Shown one piece after another: positions 1 to 8,178 of a DNA stretch of 34,795 nt (position 1 is its first letter; each line of letters starts with the position of its first letter). Below the pieces are notes generated by a model, which was not told the DNA's origin, searched no databases, and saw nothing but the letters and a program-made list of their open reading frames with translations. This DNA comes from a virus: positions 1-34,795 of the IMG/VR virus record IMGVR_UViG_3300017719_000067; one strand, written 5' to 3'. Both the position numbers and the translations under genes were made by a program.

Positions 1-93
1 ATCGTTATTAGATATAACATCTACATAACATCCTAGCTTGACTAATTTAGATAAGTTATCTAGCTTTTCTTCTTGCTCTACTATATAAAACAC
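1..93 (-). CDS. N-terminal fragment of an unidentified protein, GTG start
   Basis: An open frame runs off the left edge of the window. It starts with GTG at 93-91, preceded by a purine-rich AAAAGG about 8 nt upstream, one of the few Shine-Dalgarno-like sequences here. The 31 visible residues begin (M)FYIVEQEEKLDNLSKL and continue with a Cys-Tyr-Val-Asp-Val-Ile stretch, a plausible beta-alpha-beta start. The style recalls the N-terminus of phage exonuclease or polymerase proteins, but 31 residues are too few to name it. It lies downstream of the last baseplate gene and has an AT-rich TATATTA box upstream (about 109-118). Confidence 0.5.
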   Translation of the reverse strand, partial: MFYIVEQEEKLDNLSKLVKLGCYVDVISNND

Positions 94-140
94 TTATAAA
101 ACCTTTTGTATAATATAGTAAAAATATTTTAAACTACAAA

Positions 141-737
141 CTACGAAGGTGAAGGAAGGTCAAAAGTAGTATTAGATTCGGCCGGAGGTGTAGTTTTATC
201 ACCTGAGATATTAGATTCAGGTACAAATTGACTATAACTTTCAATATATTGATCTAAACCTTCAAAAGTTTTGCTTACTTCTTCTATAGTTCTTTTATTT
301 TTAGTTTCAGCTCCTTCAAACTTTACACCGTTAAAAAATACATCTTTAGCCGGAGGAGTTAGTATCCAGTCCACAGCTACAACCTCGCTATAAAGAGTAG
401 GACTAAAATTTTGAAATCTTTGTTTAGTTATTTCAACTATATTTTTATTTGCTTTATCTCTCAAAAAATACCTTTTAAAACTTCCGTTAGCAAGTTCTTT
501 ACCTGTAGGAGGAGTAAATTCTGGTTTAAAGTTATTAGGGTTATTATAAGGACTATTACTTTCAAAAGTATCTTTAGCCTGTAATGGTTGACTGTTAGAG
601 GTTGGTTTATCACCAGAGAAAAATTCTCCTTTGAAAGTTTGAAAAAACTCTCCTAGAAATTCATTACCTTTTGCATCAACTACGTCGGCAATTTCTCCTT
701 TGTTAGGTTTTCTTATTTTTATTTTTGGCAACCACAT
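141..737 (-). CDS. Hypothetical protein of the baseplate cluster
   Basis: This 198-residue protein has a basic N-terminus (MWLPKIKIRKPNKGE), a Ser/Asn/Pro-rich linker around residues 40-85, a folded-looking core with many aromatic residues (about 85-175), and a Ser/Pro-rich tail. No catalytic motif or membrane segment is visible. Its start lies one base after the stop of the hub/peptidase gene, so it is the last gene of the baseplate transcription unit. I do not recognise a family. A small baseplate or hub-associated structural role is inferred from position only. Confidence 0.6.
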   Translation of the reverse strand: MWLPKIKIRKPNKGEIADVVDAKGNEFLGEFFQTFKGEFFSGDKPTSNSQPLQAKDTFESNSPYNNPNNFKPEFTPPTGKELANGSFKRYFLRDKANKNIVEITKQRFQNFSPTLYSEVVAVDWILTPPAKDVFFNGVKFEGAETKNKRTIEEVSKTFEGLDQYIESYSQFVPESNISGDKTTPPAESNTTFDLPSPS

Positions 738-738
738 A

Positions 739-3612
739 TTATTTTAGTATATTAAAAATTTTTTCACTTTTTAAAATTGCTGGGGAAGCAGTATTACTAA
801 AAGCTTTAATATAACCCGGCCAATTTACTGCGGGCCTTCCATCAGGAGCTATTATAGAATAGTCTAAATCTGAGGTTGTTTTGTTTTCTTTTGATTGAAA
901 AAATACTTCTTGTTGAAAAACTTCTCCTAATTGTTTATAATTTATACCGGAATAATCAAAATGAACTGCGTCTTCATTTCCGTTAAAGTACCCGCCCCAT
1001 CTTATACCGTACTGAGATGCAACTTCTGCTATCTGACTAACCTCCCAAAGGTAAAGGTCGCCTCTTTTTCTTAACCTAGTACCACTGGGTAAAACTAAGT
1101 TCATATCTAAAGCTGCTGCATAGTTATGAGCTGAAGAACCAGGTTCGGCATTACCTGTAGAGTAATATGTTTCATCATCATCATATTTAAGTTCAAAAGA
1201 TCTTTCTAAAGATCTAAAGGTAGCATTTATTTCAACTTTATATTGTTGGTACTCTCTAAATAGGTGATCAAAAAATCCTCGGAAAGCTTCTTGTATTCTA
1301 CTATCACTATTTAACCTACCTAATAAAGTTTCTAAAGAGATTTCTCTACCAAAGGTTTCTGGGAATGCGGGTTGATCTTTTACAGTTTCTTGATCTATAA
1401 TCTTAAACGGAATATCAGGATTACCTACTTCTCTATTTTCAGAAATAGCAGACTCTAATGCTCCGGAGCTTAATAAACTATCTTCATCTGATAAAACTCC
1501 TTCACTTCTTTTACCTACGATTATAGTCTGTGCTTTTATATCAGTATTCCATTTATTATTCTGGACTACATGGGAAATACCGGTTATAAGAAAACCTACG
1601 ACACCATTGTACTTTTCTGGAAGTATTCCTTCATTTAAAGTAAAAGCTTGTCCTATTTTTACTCCTCCTATACCGTCTAAAGTTATATCTAAATCGAAAG
1701 GAATAATACCGGCGGGTCCTGCTGGTGCAGTTCTGTTAGTTTCCTCTCGAACTAAATACTGCATAACTTCTTTATGAACGTTTTTCAAGCCGTCTATAGT
1801 ATCTACATTATAGTTTTTAGATCTATTAAATTCCTGGATACCTCTTGAAAGCTGTGTAGCGCTATTAAGTACTCTGTTTTTTTTGATTTCTAACGTTTCT
1901 TTACTTATAACGTTTCTTTCTTTTACTATTCTATCTTCTAAACCTTGATTCCACCTAAACATATTCTCAACATCTTGTCCTACATCGGTACTAGAAGCTT
2001 GAGCAGATATAGCTATCATAGAAGCTATGTTAGGTGAAAGCTTACTAGATAGAGAAATATTAGTAACAGTAGATTTTAAACCAGTTATATTAAGTAAAGA
2101 ATTTGCTAAATTATTTTTGTTAGGTGTTAATCTTCTATCGACTAAGTAATACAAAAATTCTTCTTCTTCATAATGTAGTCCAAACTGATTTATTTCTCCT
2201 AAAGTTGAAGATAAACCGCTAATTAAGGTTTCCACAAAATTTAAAACTGTTCTTTGAGAAGCTGACTGATTATTAACCGTGTCGAGTATTCTTAATACAT
2301 AACTAATTTCAAGATAGATATTTAAAATACTTGTATCACCTCTTTCACCTCTTGTATATACGTACTGCTGTTCTTCATCGTCTTTAGGTCCTAATTTATA
2401 TTTAAGTATACTATTTTTAAATTGATTCTTTTTAGGTAAAAAAGCAATTTTAGGATCTAAAGCAATATGTTCTGAGAAAGTTAAAAATAAGCTTTTATCT
2501 TCTTCTAAACTAAATTTGAAGAGTTTATTACCTTGTTGGTCTTCTAATAAAAAAGCCACATTAATTAAAGCTAGTAAATCACCTATCCTTATGTGCCTTA
2601 ATTTTTTTGATTGCTTACTATCTGAATCTTCTGAGATATTTTCTACTCCTGAAAGATCTGTTCTTAAAACGTAAAATGAAGTTAATCTGGCTTCTTTTTT
2701 ATATCTTTCATATAAAACCGGAGCTTTTTCTTCTAAGTTACCAATGATCTGTTCTTCGTTAGGAGTAGATTGAATAACTTCTAAAAAATTAGTAATAGCT
2801 GTCTTAAGAATCTGAGGTTGTTTATCTACTCCGATTTTTTCGTTTACTTTTTCACCACTTTGAGCAGGACTTAAAGCAACTTGAACTGATTCAATTAGTT
2901 CACCGGCAGATATAATTGTTAACTTACAATCATATCCTCCATCAGTTCTATAAGACCATAAAAAGTTTTTTACGTATCCAAAGACAGCATCGTAGTTTTG
3001 ATTGCTTTCTTTTTTATATTTTTTTATTTCTTCTATTACTTTCTCTTTAGACTTACCGTCAGTAAAGTAATTTTCAACTGTGCTTGGAGGCATTGTTTCG
3101 ACTCTACCTGAGTTAGTTAAATACATAGAATGTCCCCATTCTAGTAGTACAGTAAAGCCTGGTCTTAAATATAACTGCTCTAAATCTGTTAATTGTTCTA
3201 CTGACCAAGCTTGAAAATCTACTGTTGCTTCTCTTAACGTACCGAATCTATTCTTAGAGTCTATGCTAAAGTTTGTAATACCGGGCATTGGTCTAACGCC
3301 CATACTTTCGTATTTGTTATACGCTGTGTTAGAACTTACTCCGTTAAAGTTAATACCGCTTTTAGGAATAGTAGCGTTTTCTTTAAATGAACCGCCAAAC
3401 AGTATATTGTTTTTTGCAAGTGTAGCGCTACCGTCGCTGTTAACTGAAGAAGATAGTTTTACCCATCCGGTTTTAGAATTTAGATAAAGTAACTGTGTAT
3501 TACTTCTACCGGTTCGGGTAGTATATAGTTGTTCACGCTTTTCAAGCTGTTTTAATACATCCGGGTCTAAAGGACCTCCGATTATTGAACTTGCATTGTA
3601 ACCTATAGCCAT
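739..3612 (-). CDS. Baseplate hub protein with C-terminal M15-type peptidoglycan peptidase domain
   Basis: This 957-residue protein combines a long hub-like region with a C-terminal peptidase. The N-terminal part (about 1-740) includes the segment RPMPGITNFSIDSKNRFGTL, followed by TLREATVDFQAW and LRPGFTVLLEWGH, which I associate with gp27/gpD-like hub proteins of marine T4-like phages. A second hub-like stretch near 670-735 contains FLITGISHVVQNNKW. The C-terminal part shows the LD/DD-peptidase (M15) zinc-site pattern: SSAHNYAAALD with His829 and Asp836, then WGG and VHFD with His884. The Gly usual in SxHxxGxAxD is Ala. Such a fusion would parallel the gp27-gp5 lysozyme hub of T4, opening peptidoglycan at injection. 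The gene overlaps the gp53-like gene by one base. The fold call is good; cleavage specificity is inferred. Confidence 0.75.
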   Translation of the reverse strand: MAIGYNASSIIGGPLDPDVLKQLEKREQLYTTRTGRSNTQLLYLNSKTGWVKLSSSVNSDGSATLAKNNILFGGSFKENATIPKSGINFNGVSSNTAYNKYESMGVRPMPGITNFSIDSKNRFGTLREATVDFQAWSVEQLTDLEQLYLRPGFTVLLEWGHSMYLTNSGRVETMPPSTVENYFTDGKSKEKVIEEIKKYKKESNQNYDAVFGYVKNFLWSYRTDGGYDCKLTIISAGELIESVQVALSPAQSGEKVNEKIGVDKQPQILKTAITNFLEVIQSTPNEEQIIGNLEEKAPVLYERYKKEARLTSFYVLRTDLSGVENISEDSDSKQSKKLRHIRIGDLLALINVAFLLEDQQGNKLFKFSLEEDKSLFLTFSEHIALDPKIAFLPKKNQFKNSILKYKLGPKDDEEQQYVYTRGERGDTSILNIYLEISYVLRILDTVNNQSASQRTVLNFVETLISGLSSTLGEINQFGLHYEEEEFLYYLVDRRLTPNKNNLANSLLNITGLKSTVTNISLSSKLSPNIASMIAISAQASSTDVGQDVENMFRWNQGLEDRIVKERNVISKETLEIKKNRVLNSATQLSRGIQEFNRSKNYNVDTIDGLKNVHKEVMQYLVREETNRTAPAGPAGIIPFDLDITLDGIGGVKIGQAFTLNEGILPEKYNGVVGFLITGISHVVQNNKWNTDIKAQTIIVGKRSEGVLSDEDSLLSSGALESAISENREVGNPDIPFKIIDQETVKDQPAFPETFGREISLETLLGRLNSDSRIQEAFRGFFDHLFREYQQYKVEINATFRSLERSFELKYDDDETYYSTGNAEPGSSAHNYAAALDMNLVLPSGTRLRKRGDLYLWEVSQIAEVASQYGIRWGGYFNGNEDAVHFDYSGINYKQLGEVFQQEVFFQSKENKTTSDLDYSIIAPDGRPAVNWPGYIKAFSNTASPAILKSEKIFNILK

Positions 3613-3914
3613 TATCTATTTGCATTTGTAGTATTGAATAGTTGAATTACAGCTTGCTTGTCAGCTGGTATTCGTAACTGAACTCCTGGTTTAACAACTA
3701 AAGAAGCTCTTTCTGAATTATTAGCAGAAGCTATTATCCACCATAGAGAAGAATCACTATAAAACTGTAATGCTAAAGTATCATATCGGTCTCCTCCGGT
3801 AGTCTTAATATAGATATCGTCTTCAGATACAGGAATTTTAGGGTAAATAGGGTTCTTTATATACCTTTTACCTTCTAAACTTGTAGTTCTTTCTATGGTT
3901 TTATATCTGTTCAT
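3612..3914 (-). CDS. 53: T4 gp53-like baseplate wedge protein with LysM-like domain
   Basis: This 100-residue protein opens with a short arm (RYKTIERTTSLEGKRYI) and then carries a compact LysM-like domain at about residues 34-90: GGDRYDTLALQFYSDSSLWW, then IIASANN, then VVKPGVQLRIP. The DRxDxLAxxFYxDxxLWWxIAxAN pattern is characteristic of gp53-type baseplate wedge subunits and phage tail X-like LysM proteins. It would act in baseplate assembly. The gene overlaps the preceding one (stop of the 525-residue protein) by 14 nt and the following hub gene by 1 nt, which suggests translational coupling. The T4 numbering is by motif and context. Confidence 0.75.
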   Translation of the reverse strand: MNRYKTIERTTSLEGKRYIKNPIYPKIPVSEDDIYIKTTGGDRYDTLALQFYSDSSLWWIIASANNSERASLVVKPGVQLRIPADKQAVIQLFNTTNANR

Positions 3915-5478
3915 CTATATCGAATGTTTCATTTTCCTGTTCAAATTCAATATCTCTGTTGATATTTTCTATAATACCATCTATTTGCTGTTGTGGTTGT
4001 AATCTATACTTATATTTATTTTCTGCTGCTACTATAGTACTAGAAGGTAAGGGTTCAGTCTTCTTAATAGTTTTATCACCGCCTTGACCTTCTTCTGCAA
4101 AAAATAGATTAGATTTTGGTTTACCACCAAATCCTGGATTAGTTATGTAGTGGTATAGTCCGGTTTGAGGAGTAAATCGATGTATAGGTCTAAAGTTTAC
4201 TTGACAGTCTAGTACATGAGGTAATTCCTGCATATCATCATCTTGACCTAATCCTTCTGGTTTAGACATTGCTATCTCCCAAGGGTAATCTGTTTGCCAT
4301 GTATAGTTAATCTGCTCAATAAAACCTGGCATGTTATAAACGTAGTCTCCAACGGTAAGATTAACTAAAGTACCTCTCATAAAATTAGCACTGTAAGTAG
4401 GGGCTGTAGACGAAGCTAAAAATACCATCTTTTGATATAGAGGTTGCATTTCATGTCTTGTAGCTGCTGCTATCTTAAACCCTAAGTTAATACTTCTATC
4501 GAACCCTCCATAAGTATAAAATGCTTCACCCCTACCTAAATAACTATTTTTAGACCAATCTGCATTATAACTATCGTCAAACGAATCCAAAAATGCTCTA
4601 AAATAAAGCATAGTATTTTTTTCAGGAGTAATTACTTCAAATCTAAATTTTATCAAATCCCGACCTTTACCTACTCCTATAGCTGGTCTATCGTGTACTT
4701 TTTTACCGTCTACTACACTTCCAACATCGTTAGAAAAATCTATAGGAGGTAGCATATTTATGCCATCTATATCTAATCCGTTTCCTATAGGTTGAGTATA
4801 CCCAGTTATAGGTTTAGTTTTCTGTAGTCCTTGGTCACCTAAATTTATACGGCTTTCTCGTTTTACTGTTTTATCAGTGTAATCTAAACTATAACTATTG
4901 TTGCCGTCTTTTCTAAAATCATCTATAGAAATAGTAGGATTTTCACTACTAACTGTTGTTTCAGAGGTAAGATCTACGAGTTTAGTATCATCATTAGCAG
5001 TATAAAACGTGCTTTCATTTCTAAATCCTCTATAAAAATGTGTACCTGTACCGTTAACAGGAATCTGAGCAAGAGTAGAACCTACTATACTAGTAGCATT
5101 TACTACTGTATCTTCTAAAAGAGCAGCTCCTCCTCTTATAAGATTGCCAATTTTAGTACCGGGTACAGGAGTCTTATCTTTTTTATCCCTTCTTTCATTT
5201 CTTCGAGCTAGCTTACTATCAATACTTTTTTTAAGTCTATCCTGTATGCCGATTGAATTCAATAAAGTCTCATTTCCTAAATACTTCAACCCAGAAGGTG
5301 AAGCAAAGAATTTAGTCATACGCTCTAAATCATCGATTCTACGGCTAGCTTCTAAACCTAAACCTTGTCTGGAAGGAGTTTTATTAATATCCTTCGTTAC
5401 AAGTGGTGTGTTAGCGCCGTACTTTAATGACTTGAGTTTTTTAACCCTACTGTCATCAAGAGACTCTATTAATGCCAT
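3901..5478 (-). CDS. Baseplate/tail-tube cap structural protein (gp48/gp54-like candidate)
   Basis: This 525-residue structural protein has a charged N-terminal third (about 1-110), a low-complexity middle, and a conserved-looking core at about 265-460. The core includes RFEVITPEKNTMLYFRAFLD, a Tyr/Gly-rich GEAFYTYGGFDRSINLGF stretch and a tube-fold-like segment with GDYVYNMPGFIEQINYTW. T4-like gp48/gp54 tube-cap proteins carry a tail-tube-like domain, and the position here (after the tape measure and before gp53 and the hub) fits that role. The C-terminus is Gln/Glu-rich. Assignment to gp48 or gp54 specifically is inference; that it is a virion baseplate protein is more secure. Confidence 0.6.
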   Translation of the reverse strand: MALIESLDDSRVKKLKSLKYGANTPLVTKDINKTPSRQGLGLEASRRIDDLERMTKFFASPSGLKYLGNETLLNSIGIQDRLKKSIDSKLARRNERRDKKDKTPVPGTKIGNLIRGGAALLEDTVVNATSIVGSTLAQIPVNGTGTHFYRGFRNESTFYTANDDTKLVDLTSETTVSSENPTISIDDFRKDGNNSYSLDYTDKTVKRESRINLGDQGLQKTKPITGYTQPIGNGLDIDGINMLPPIDFSNDVGSVVDGKKVHDRPAIGVGKGRDLIKFRFEVITPEKNTMLYFRAFLDSFDDSYNADWSKNSYLGRGEAFYTYGGFDRSINLGFKIAAATRHEMQPLYQKMVFLASSTAPTYSANFMRGTLVNLTVGDYVYNMPGFIEQINYTWQTDYPWEIAMSKPEGLGQDDDMQELPHVLDCQVNFRPIHRFTPQTGLYHYITNPGFGGKPKSNLFFAEEGQGGDKTIKKTEPLPSSTIVAAENKYKYRLQPQQQIDGIIENINRDIEFEQENETFDIDEQI

Positions 5479-5492
5479 TTATAAAAGATTAA

Positions 5493-5714
5493 TTAGCTTT
5501 TAGCTTCTGCTGTTTTAATCGTATCAGTATAATTTACTTCAGGAGTTAATCCATTTAAATCATGTACTGAATGATTAGCTTTCATAGTTCTATTAGGATC
5601 TACTCCTTGTGCATGCAATTGAGAGGTATTTAAAGCTCCTTCTCTTGTTGCAGGTATTTCACCTTTCAAACTATGAATTGATGGATTATTTAAAAATTTT
5701 GTTTTAATTGCCAT
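5493..5714 (-). CDS. Small hypothetical structural-region protein
   Basis: This 73-residue hydrophilic protein begins MAIKTKFLNNPSIHSLKGE. It has no membrane segment or known motif, and it contains two short similar phrases (SIHSLKGEIP and SVHDLNGLTP), which suggests a small internal duplication. It sits between the tape measure and the 525-residue baseplate protein. It has its own CTATTTAT box 16 nt upstream and an A-rich leader without a Shine-Dalgarno sequence. The function is unknown; expression with late genes is inferred from the promoter-like box. Confidence 0.6.
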   Translation of the reverse strand: MAIKTKFLNNPSIHSLKGEIPATREGALNTSQLHAQGVDPNRTMKANHSVHDLNGLTPEVNYTDTIKTAEAKS

Positions 5715-5730
5715 AATTGTTTGTTTTTAT

Positions 5731-5738
5731 ATAAATAG
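5731..5738 (-). promoter_or_regulatory. CTATTTAT late-promoter-like box
   Basis: Exact coding-strand CTATTTAT followed by ATAAAAAC, 16 nt before the ATG of the 73-residue gene. It is one of eight exact copies placed at gene starts in this window. The promoter role is inferred from recurrence and position. Confidence 0.5.
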
Positions 5739-5741
5739 TTG

Positions 5742-7883
5742 TTAGTCAGATCTATACGCTCCAAGATTTAATGCCATACCGGCTTTATTACCATCTATAA
5801 ATACATCACCACCTTCTTTTACTGCTGCTATTAATTCTTTGAGTAAAGTGTTAGTTTCTTCTCCAAATCTTGTACCGCCTGCCATTACCAAAGTATCTTT
5901 AGGGTTGGAGCGGATTGTAAAATCATTTACATTCATCTGATTATTAGATGGTAGTTTACTTTCTAATTCTCTTAATCTAACTCTTGCTTCCTCTATTCCT
6001 GCATTAGTGGCAAATGCTGTATCACTAGTTAACCCAAACGCACCTTTATTTAAAGTAGCTTTTTCAACTAAATCTTGATACTCTTGAGCACTAATCCCCA
6101 TTTTTGCAAAATCAGTAGCAGTACGATTACTAGCTACTTCTAATTGCTTTTGTTTTTGAGTTGCAGAAACTGTATCTACTCCTAAAAAACTACCTGTTTT
6201 ATTAGTAAGTTGAATTATAACATCGACTAATTGATTTAAGGCTCCTGAGTTTACTAAACCAGTAAATTGATCTTTAGCTTTTTCTAAAGCAGCTCCGTAA
6301 CTTTCCTGTATGGTAAGAGTCTTTTTAATTTCTTCATAGGTTGCTCCTTCTAATGCTAGTTGCTCTACTGCGTTTTGCTGTCCTATTTTACCTCCTCTAG
6401 CTAAAAGTTCATTATACTGTTTAGTTTGCATGTTGAGCCGTTCTTGAGTTAGAAAAGCTTTATTAATTTCCGAAACTGAAAGTCCTGTTGATTTAGCAAT
6501 AGACTGCATTATAATAGGACTCTTACGCTGTTCTTTAGTAAGACTTTGCATTTGCTTAAGAACTTCTTGGGTTGCTCCGGATACATCACCGGTCACTGCA
6601 AGAGTTCTAGCTCTCTCAAAGTTAAATTCTTTTCCTGTTAAAAGTTCGGCTTCTAATTCACTTCCTATAGAAGATTCAAAATCTAATAAACTTTTTGCTA
6701 CTGATGTGGCTTGTTCTAAGTTAAGTCCAAATTTACGAACCTGCAAAACTCCTCTGGCCATACTTTCAGCACTAAAACCAAAGTACCCTGCTACTTCAGA
6801 GCTAGTTTTAGATATTTCATTCATTATAGAGCTGAAAGGTACTGCATATCCGTTGGATAGAGCGAATTCTGTGTTTAACCCTATAATATTCTTATGAACT
6901 TCGTCAGCACTTTTACCTGTCGCACTAAGCATTATATTGAAGCTAGCTGCTGCTTCTCCTGATAATCCTAAATTTTTTGTAAGAAATACTTGACTTTCTA
7001 AAAGTTCACCACTAAATTTAACACTTGCACCTAGAGTATTTAGTAAACTACCTTGAGCTTCAACTAAAGATTTTGAATTTACAAGTATATTATCACTAGA
7101 AGAAGCTATTTTAACAAAATCTTTTCTTATATTCTCAGCTGCATCTCTGCTTATATTTAACTGTTTAGCTATCGCTATAGTTCTTTCCTGTGCAGAAACA
7201 AATAGACTTACTACAAACTTTAAAACTTTTACTAATGCACCAAGTGCAACTAGTGCTATAGTTCCTTTTTCTAGATTTTTAAACGCTGAGCTAATTCCTT
7301 TACCCATAAGCTTAAAGCCTGTGGTTCCTTTAGCTGCTTCTTCACGCATTGATTTTAAACCTTCATCGGCGTTAAGTATACTCCCGAAAAATTTATTACC
7401 AGCAAGACGTTTGAAAATTTCTCCAGTAGCACCCATATTTTTATCTATAGCTTGGGTACGTTTTTTATCATTTTTTATCTGTTCTTCTTGTATATCTAAA
7501 GCTTCTTTACTAGCTTTAAGATCTTCTAAATTTATTTCAGCTCCTAATTTTCTTGCTAACATTACTTTTCTTGCAAGAGCTGAACGTTTAACTGCAAGGG
7601 CATCTAGTTGTTTTTGTACATCTTTAGTACCTAAAACCCCTTGTTTTATTTTTGCTTGATTAGATGCTACATCATCAGAAAATTTTGCTGAAGATTTAAA
7701 AGCTCTTGTTAAATCATTGCCGACTGTTTTTAATACTGTGGCATCTACTCCGTCAAAAGCTTCATTTACAGCGTTTCTTAAAGATTCACCTATCTTAGCA
7801 GAAACACTTAAAAGAGTATCCTGTATATAGATTGAAGTATCATCTATTGCTTTCTGACTTCTTTTGTCCATATTATCTGCCAT
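5742..7883 (-). CDS. Tail tape measure protein
   Basis: This 713-residue, largely alpha-helical protein has charged coiled-coil-like N-terminal segments, a hydrophobic stretch at about 207-231 (GTIALVALGALVKVLKFVV), and a long Ala/Ser/Lys-rich helical body. Both the hydrophobic centre and the helicity are usual for tape measure proteins, which set tail length and enter the host envelope. At roughly 0.15 nm per residue, the length corresponds to a tail near 107 nm, in the range of T4-type tails. It lies directly after the gp26-like gene and its frameshift extension, the classic place for a tape measure. The ATG has a CTATTTAT box 17 nt upstream and no Shine-Dalgarno sequence. It corresponds functionally to T4 gp29. 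Confidence 0.8.
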   Translation of the reverse strand: MADNMDKRSQKAIDDTSIYIQDTLLSVSAKIGESLRNAVNEAFDGVDATVLKTVGNDLTRAFKSSAKFSDDVASNQAKIKQGVLGTKDVQKQLDALAVKRSALARKVMLARKLGAEINLEDLKASKEALDIQEEQIKNDKKRTQAIDKNMGATGEIFKRLAGNKFFGSILNADEGLKSMREEAAKGTTGFKLMGKGISSAFKNLEKGTIALVALGALVKVLKFVVSLFVSAQERTIAIAKQLNISRDAAENIRKDFVKIASSSDNILVNSKSLVEAQGSLLNTLGASVKFSGELLESQVFLTKNLGLSGEAAASFNIMLSATGKSADEVHKNIIGLNTEFALSNGYAVPFSSIMNEISKTSSEVAGYFGFSAESMARGVLQVRKFGLNLEQATSVAKSLLDFESSIGSELEAELLTGKEFNFERARTLAVTGDVSGATQEVLKQMQSLTKEQRKSPIIMQSIAKSTGLSVSEINKAFLTQERLNMQTKQYNELLARGGKIGQQNAVEQLALEGATYEEIKKTLTIQESYGAALEKAKDQFTGLVNSGALNQLVDVIIQLTNKTGSFLGVDTVSATQKQKQLEVASNRTATDFAKMGISAQEYQDLVEKATLNKGAFGLTSDTAFATNAGIEEARVRLRELESKLPSNNQMNVNDFTIRSNPKDTLVMAGGTRFGEETNTLLKELIAAVKEGGDVFIDGNKAGMALNLGAYRSD

Positions 7884-7900
7884 AAACTTAGGTATATAAT

Positions 7901-7908
7901 ATAAATAG
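7901..7908 (-). promoter_or_regulatory. CTATTTAT late-promoter-like box before the tape measure gene
   Basis: Exact CTATTTAT followed by ATTATATA on the coding strand, directly downstream of a hairpin and 17 nt before the tape measure ATG. The hairpin-then-box arrangement is repeated at several unit boundaries. Confidence 0.5.
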
Positions 7909-7909
7909 G

Positions 7910-7936
7910 AAAGACCCCTATTTAGGAGAGGTCTTT
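7910..7936 (-). terminator. Hairpin at the end of the frameshift extension ORF
   Basis: The arms AAAGACC (7910-7916) and GGTCTTT (7930-7936) are perfectly complementary, with a possible inner CCT/AGG pairing. The stop codon of the extension ORF (7918-7920) lies inside the hairpin. The trailing U tract is short, so termination may be weak. Confidence 0.45.
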
Positions 7937-8178
7937 GTTGAGTAGCTAGGTCCTACACCCGGCCTTAGTATTTGAGGTTGTTGTGATTTTTTAGCATTTT
8001 GCCATTCTTTTTGTTGTTCGGATTGTTTATCGTAATATTCCTTTAATTTCTGAAAGGTAAATCTACGAATCCATATAGGCATATTATATACTTCAGACCA
8101 AGTATAACCGCCTTGTCCATTAAATACTATTTCGTGAATTTGTGAATATACTTGAAGTTTATACTTAGGCGTCAGGCC
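7918..8178 (-). CDS. Frameshift-expressed C-terminal extension of the gp26-like protein (tail assembly chaperone GT-like)
   Basis: This is an 86-codon frame in the +1 phase (equivalently -2) relative to the preceding gene. It is open only from just after an in-frame TAA at 8196-8194, so its overlap with the upstream gene is confined to the region around a T7 run (8185-8179). Reading through the shift gives GLTPKYKLQVYSQIHEIVFN, then GQGGYTWSEVYNMPIWIRRF and a Lys/Gln-rich helical tail. The IHE-GQGGY-YNMPxWxRxFTF pattern looks like a real conserved domain. There is no good start codon near its beginning; the internal ATG at 8082-8080 would remove most of the domain. The position, directly before the tape measure, matches the G/GT tail-assembly-chaperone layout. 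A fused product would be about 329-330 residues. Confidence 0.65.
   Translation of the reverse strand, partial: GLTPKYKLQVYSQIHEIVFNGQGGYTWSEVYNMPIWIRRFTFQKLKEYYDKQSEQQKEWQNAKKSQQPQILRPGVGPSYSTKTSPK

Noticed and set aside
94-140. Possible terminator after the 198-residue gene
   Set aside because: The gap is AT-rich but no stable GC stem with a U tract could be drawn.
3263-7659. Plus-strand open frames opposite hub, baseplate and tape measure genes
   Set aside because: They are shadows of well-supported minus-strand genes with no recognisable protein pattern; all neighbouring genes are on the minus strand.
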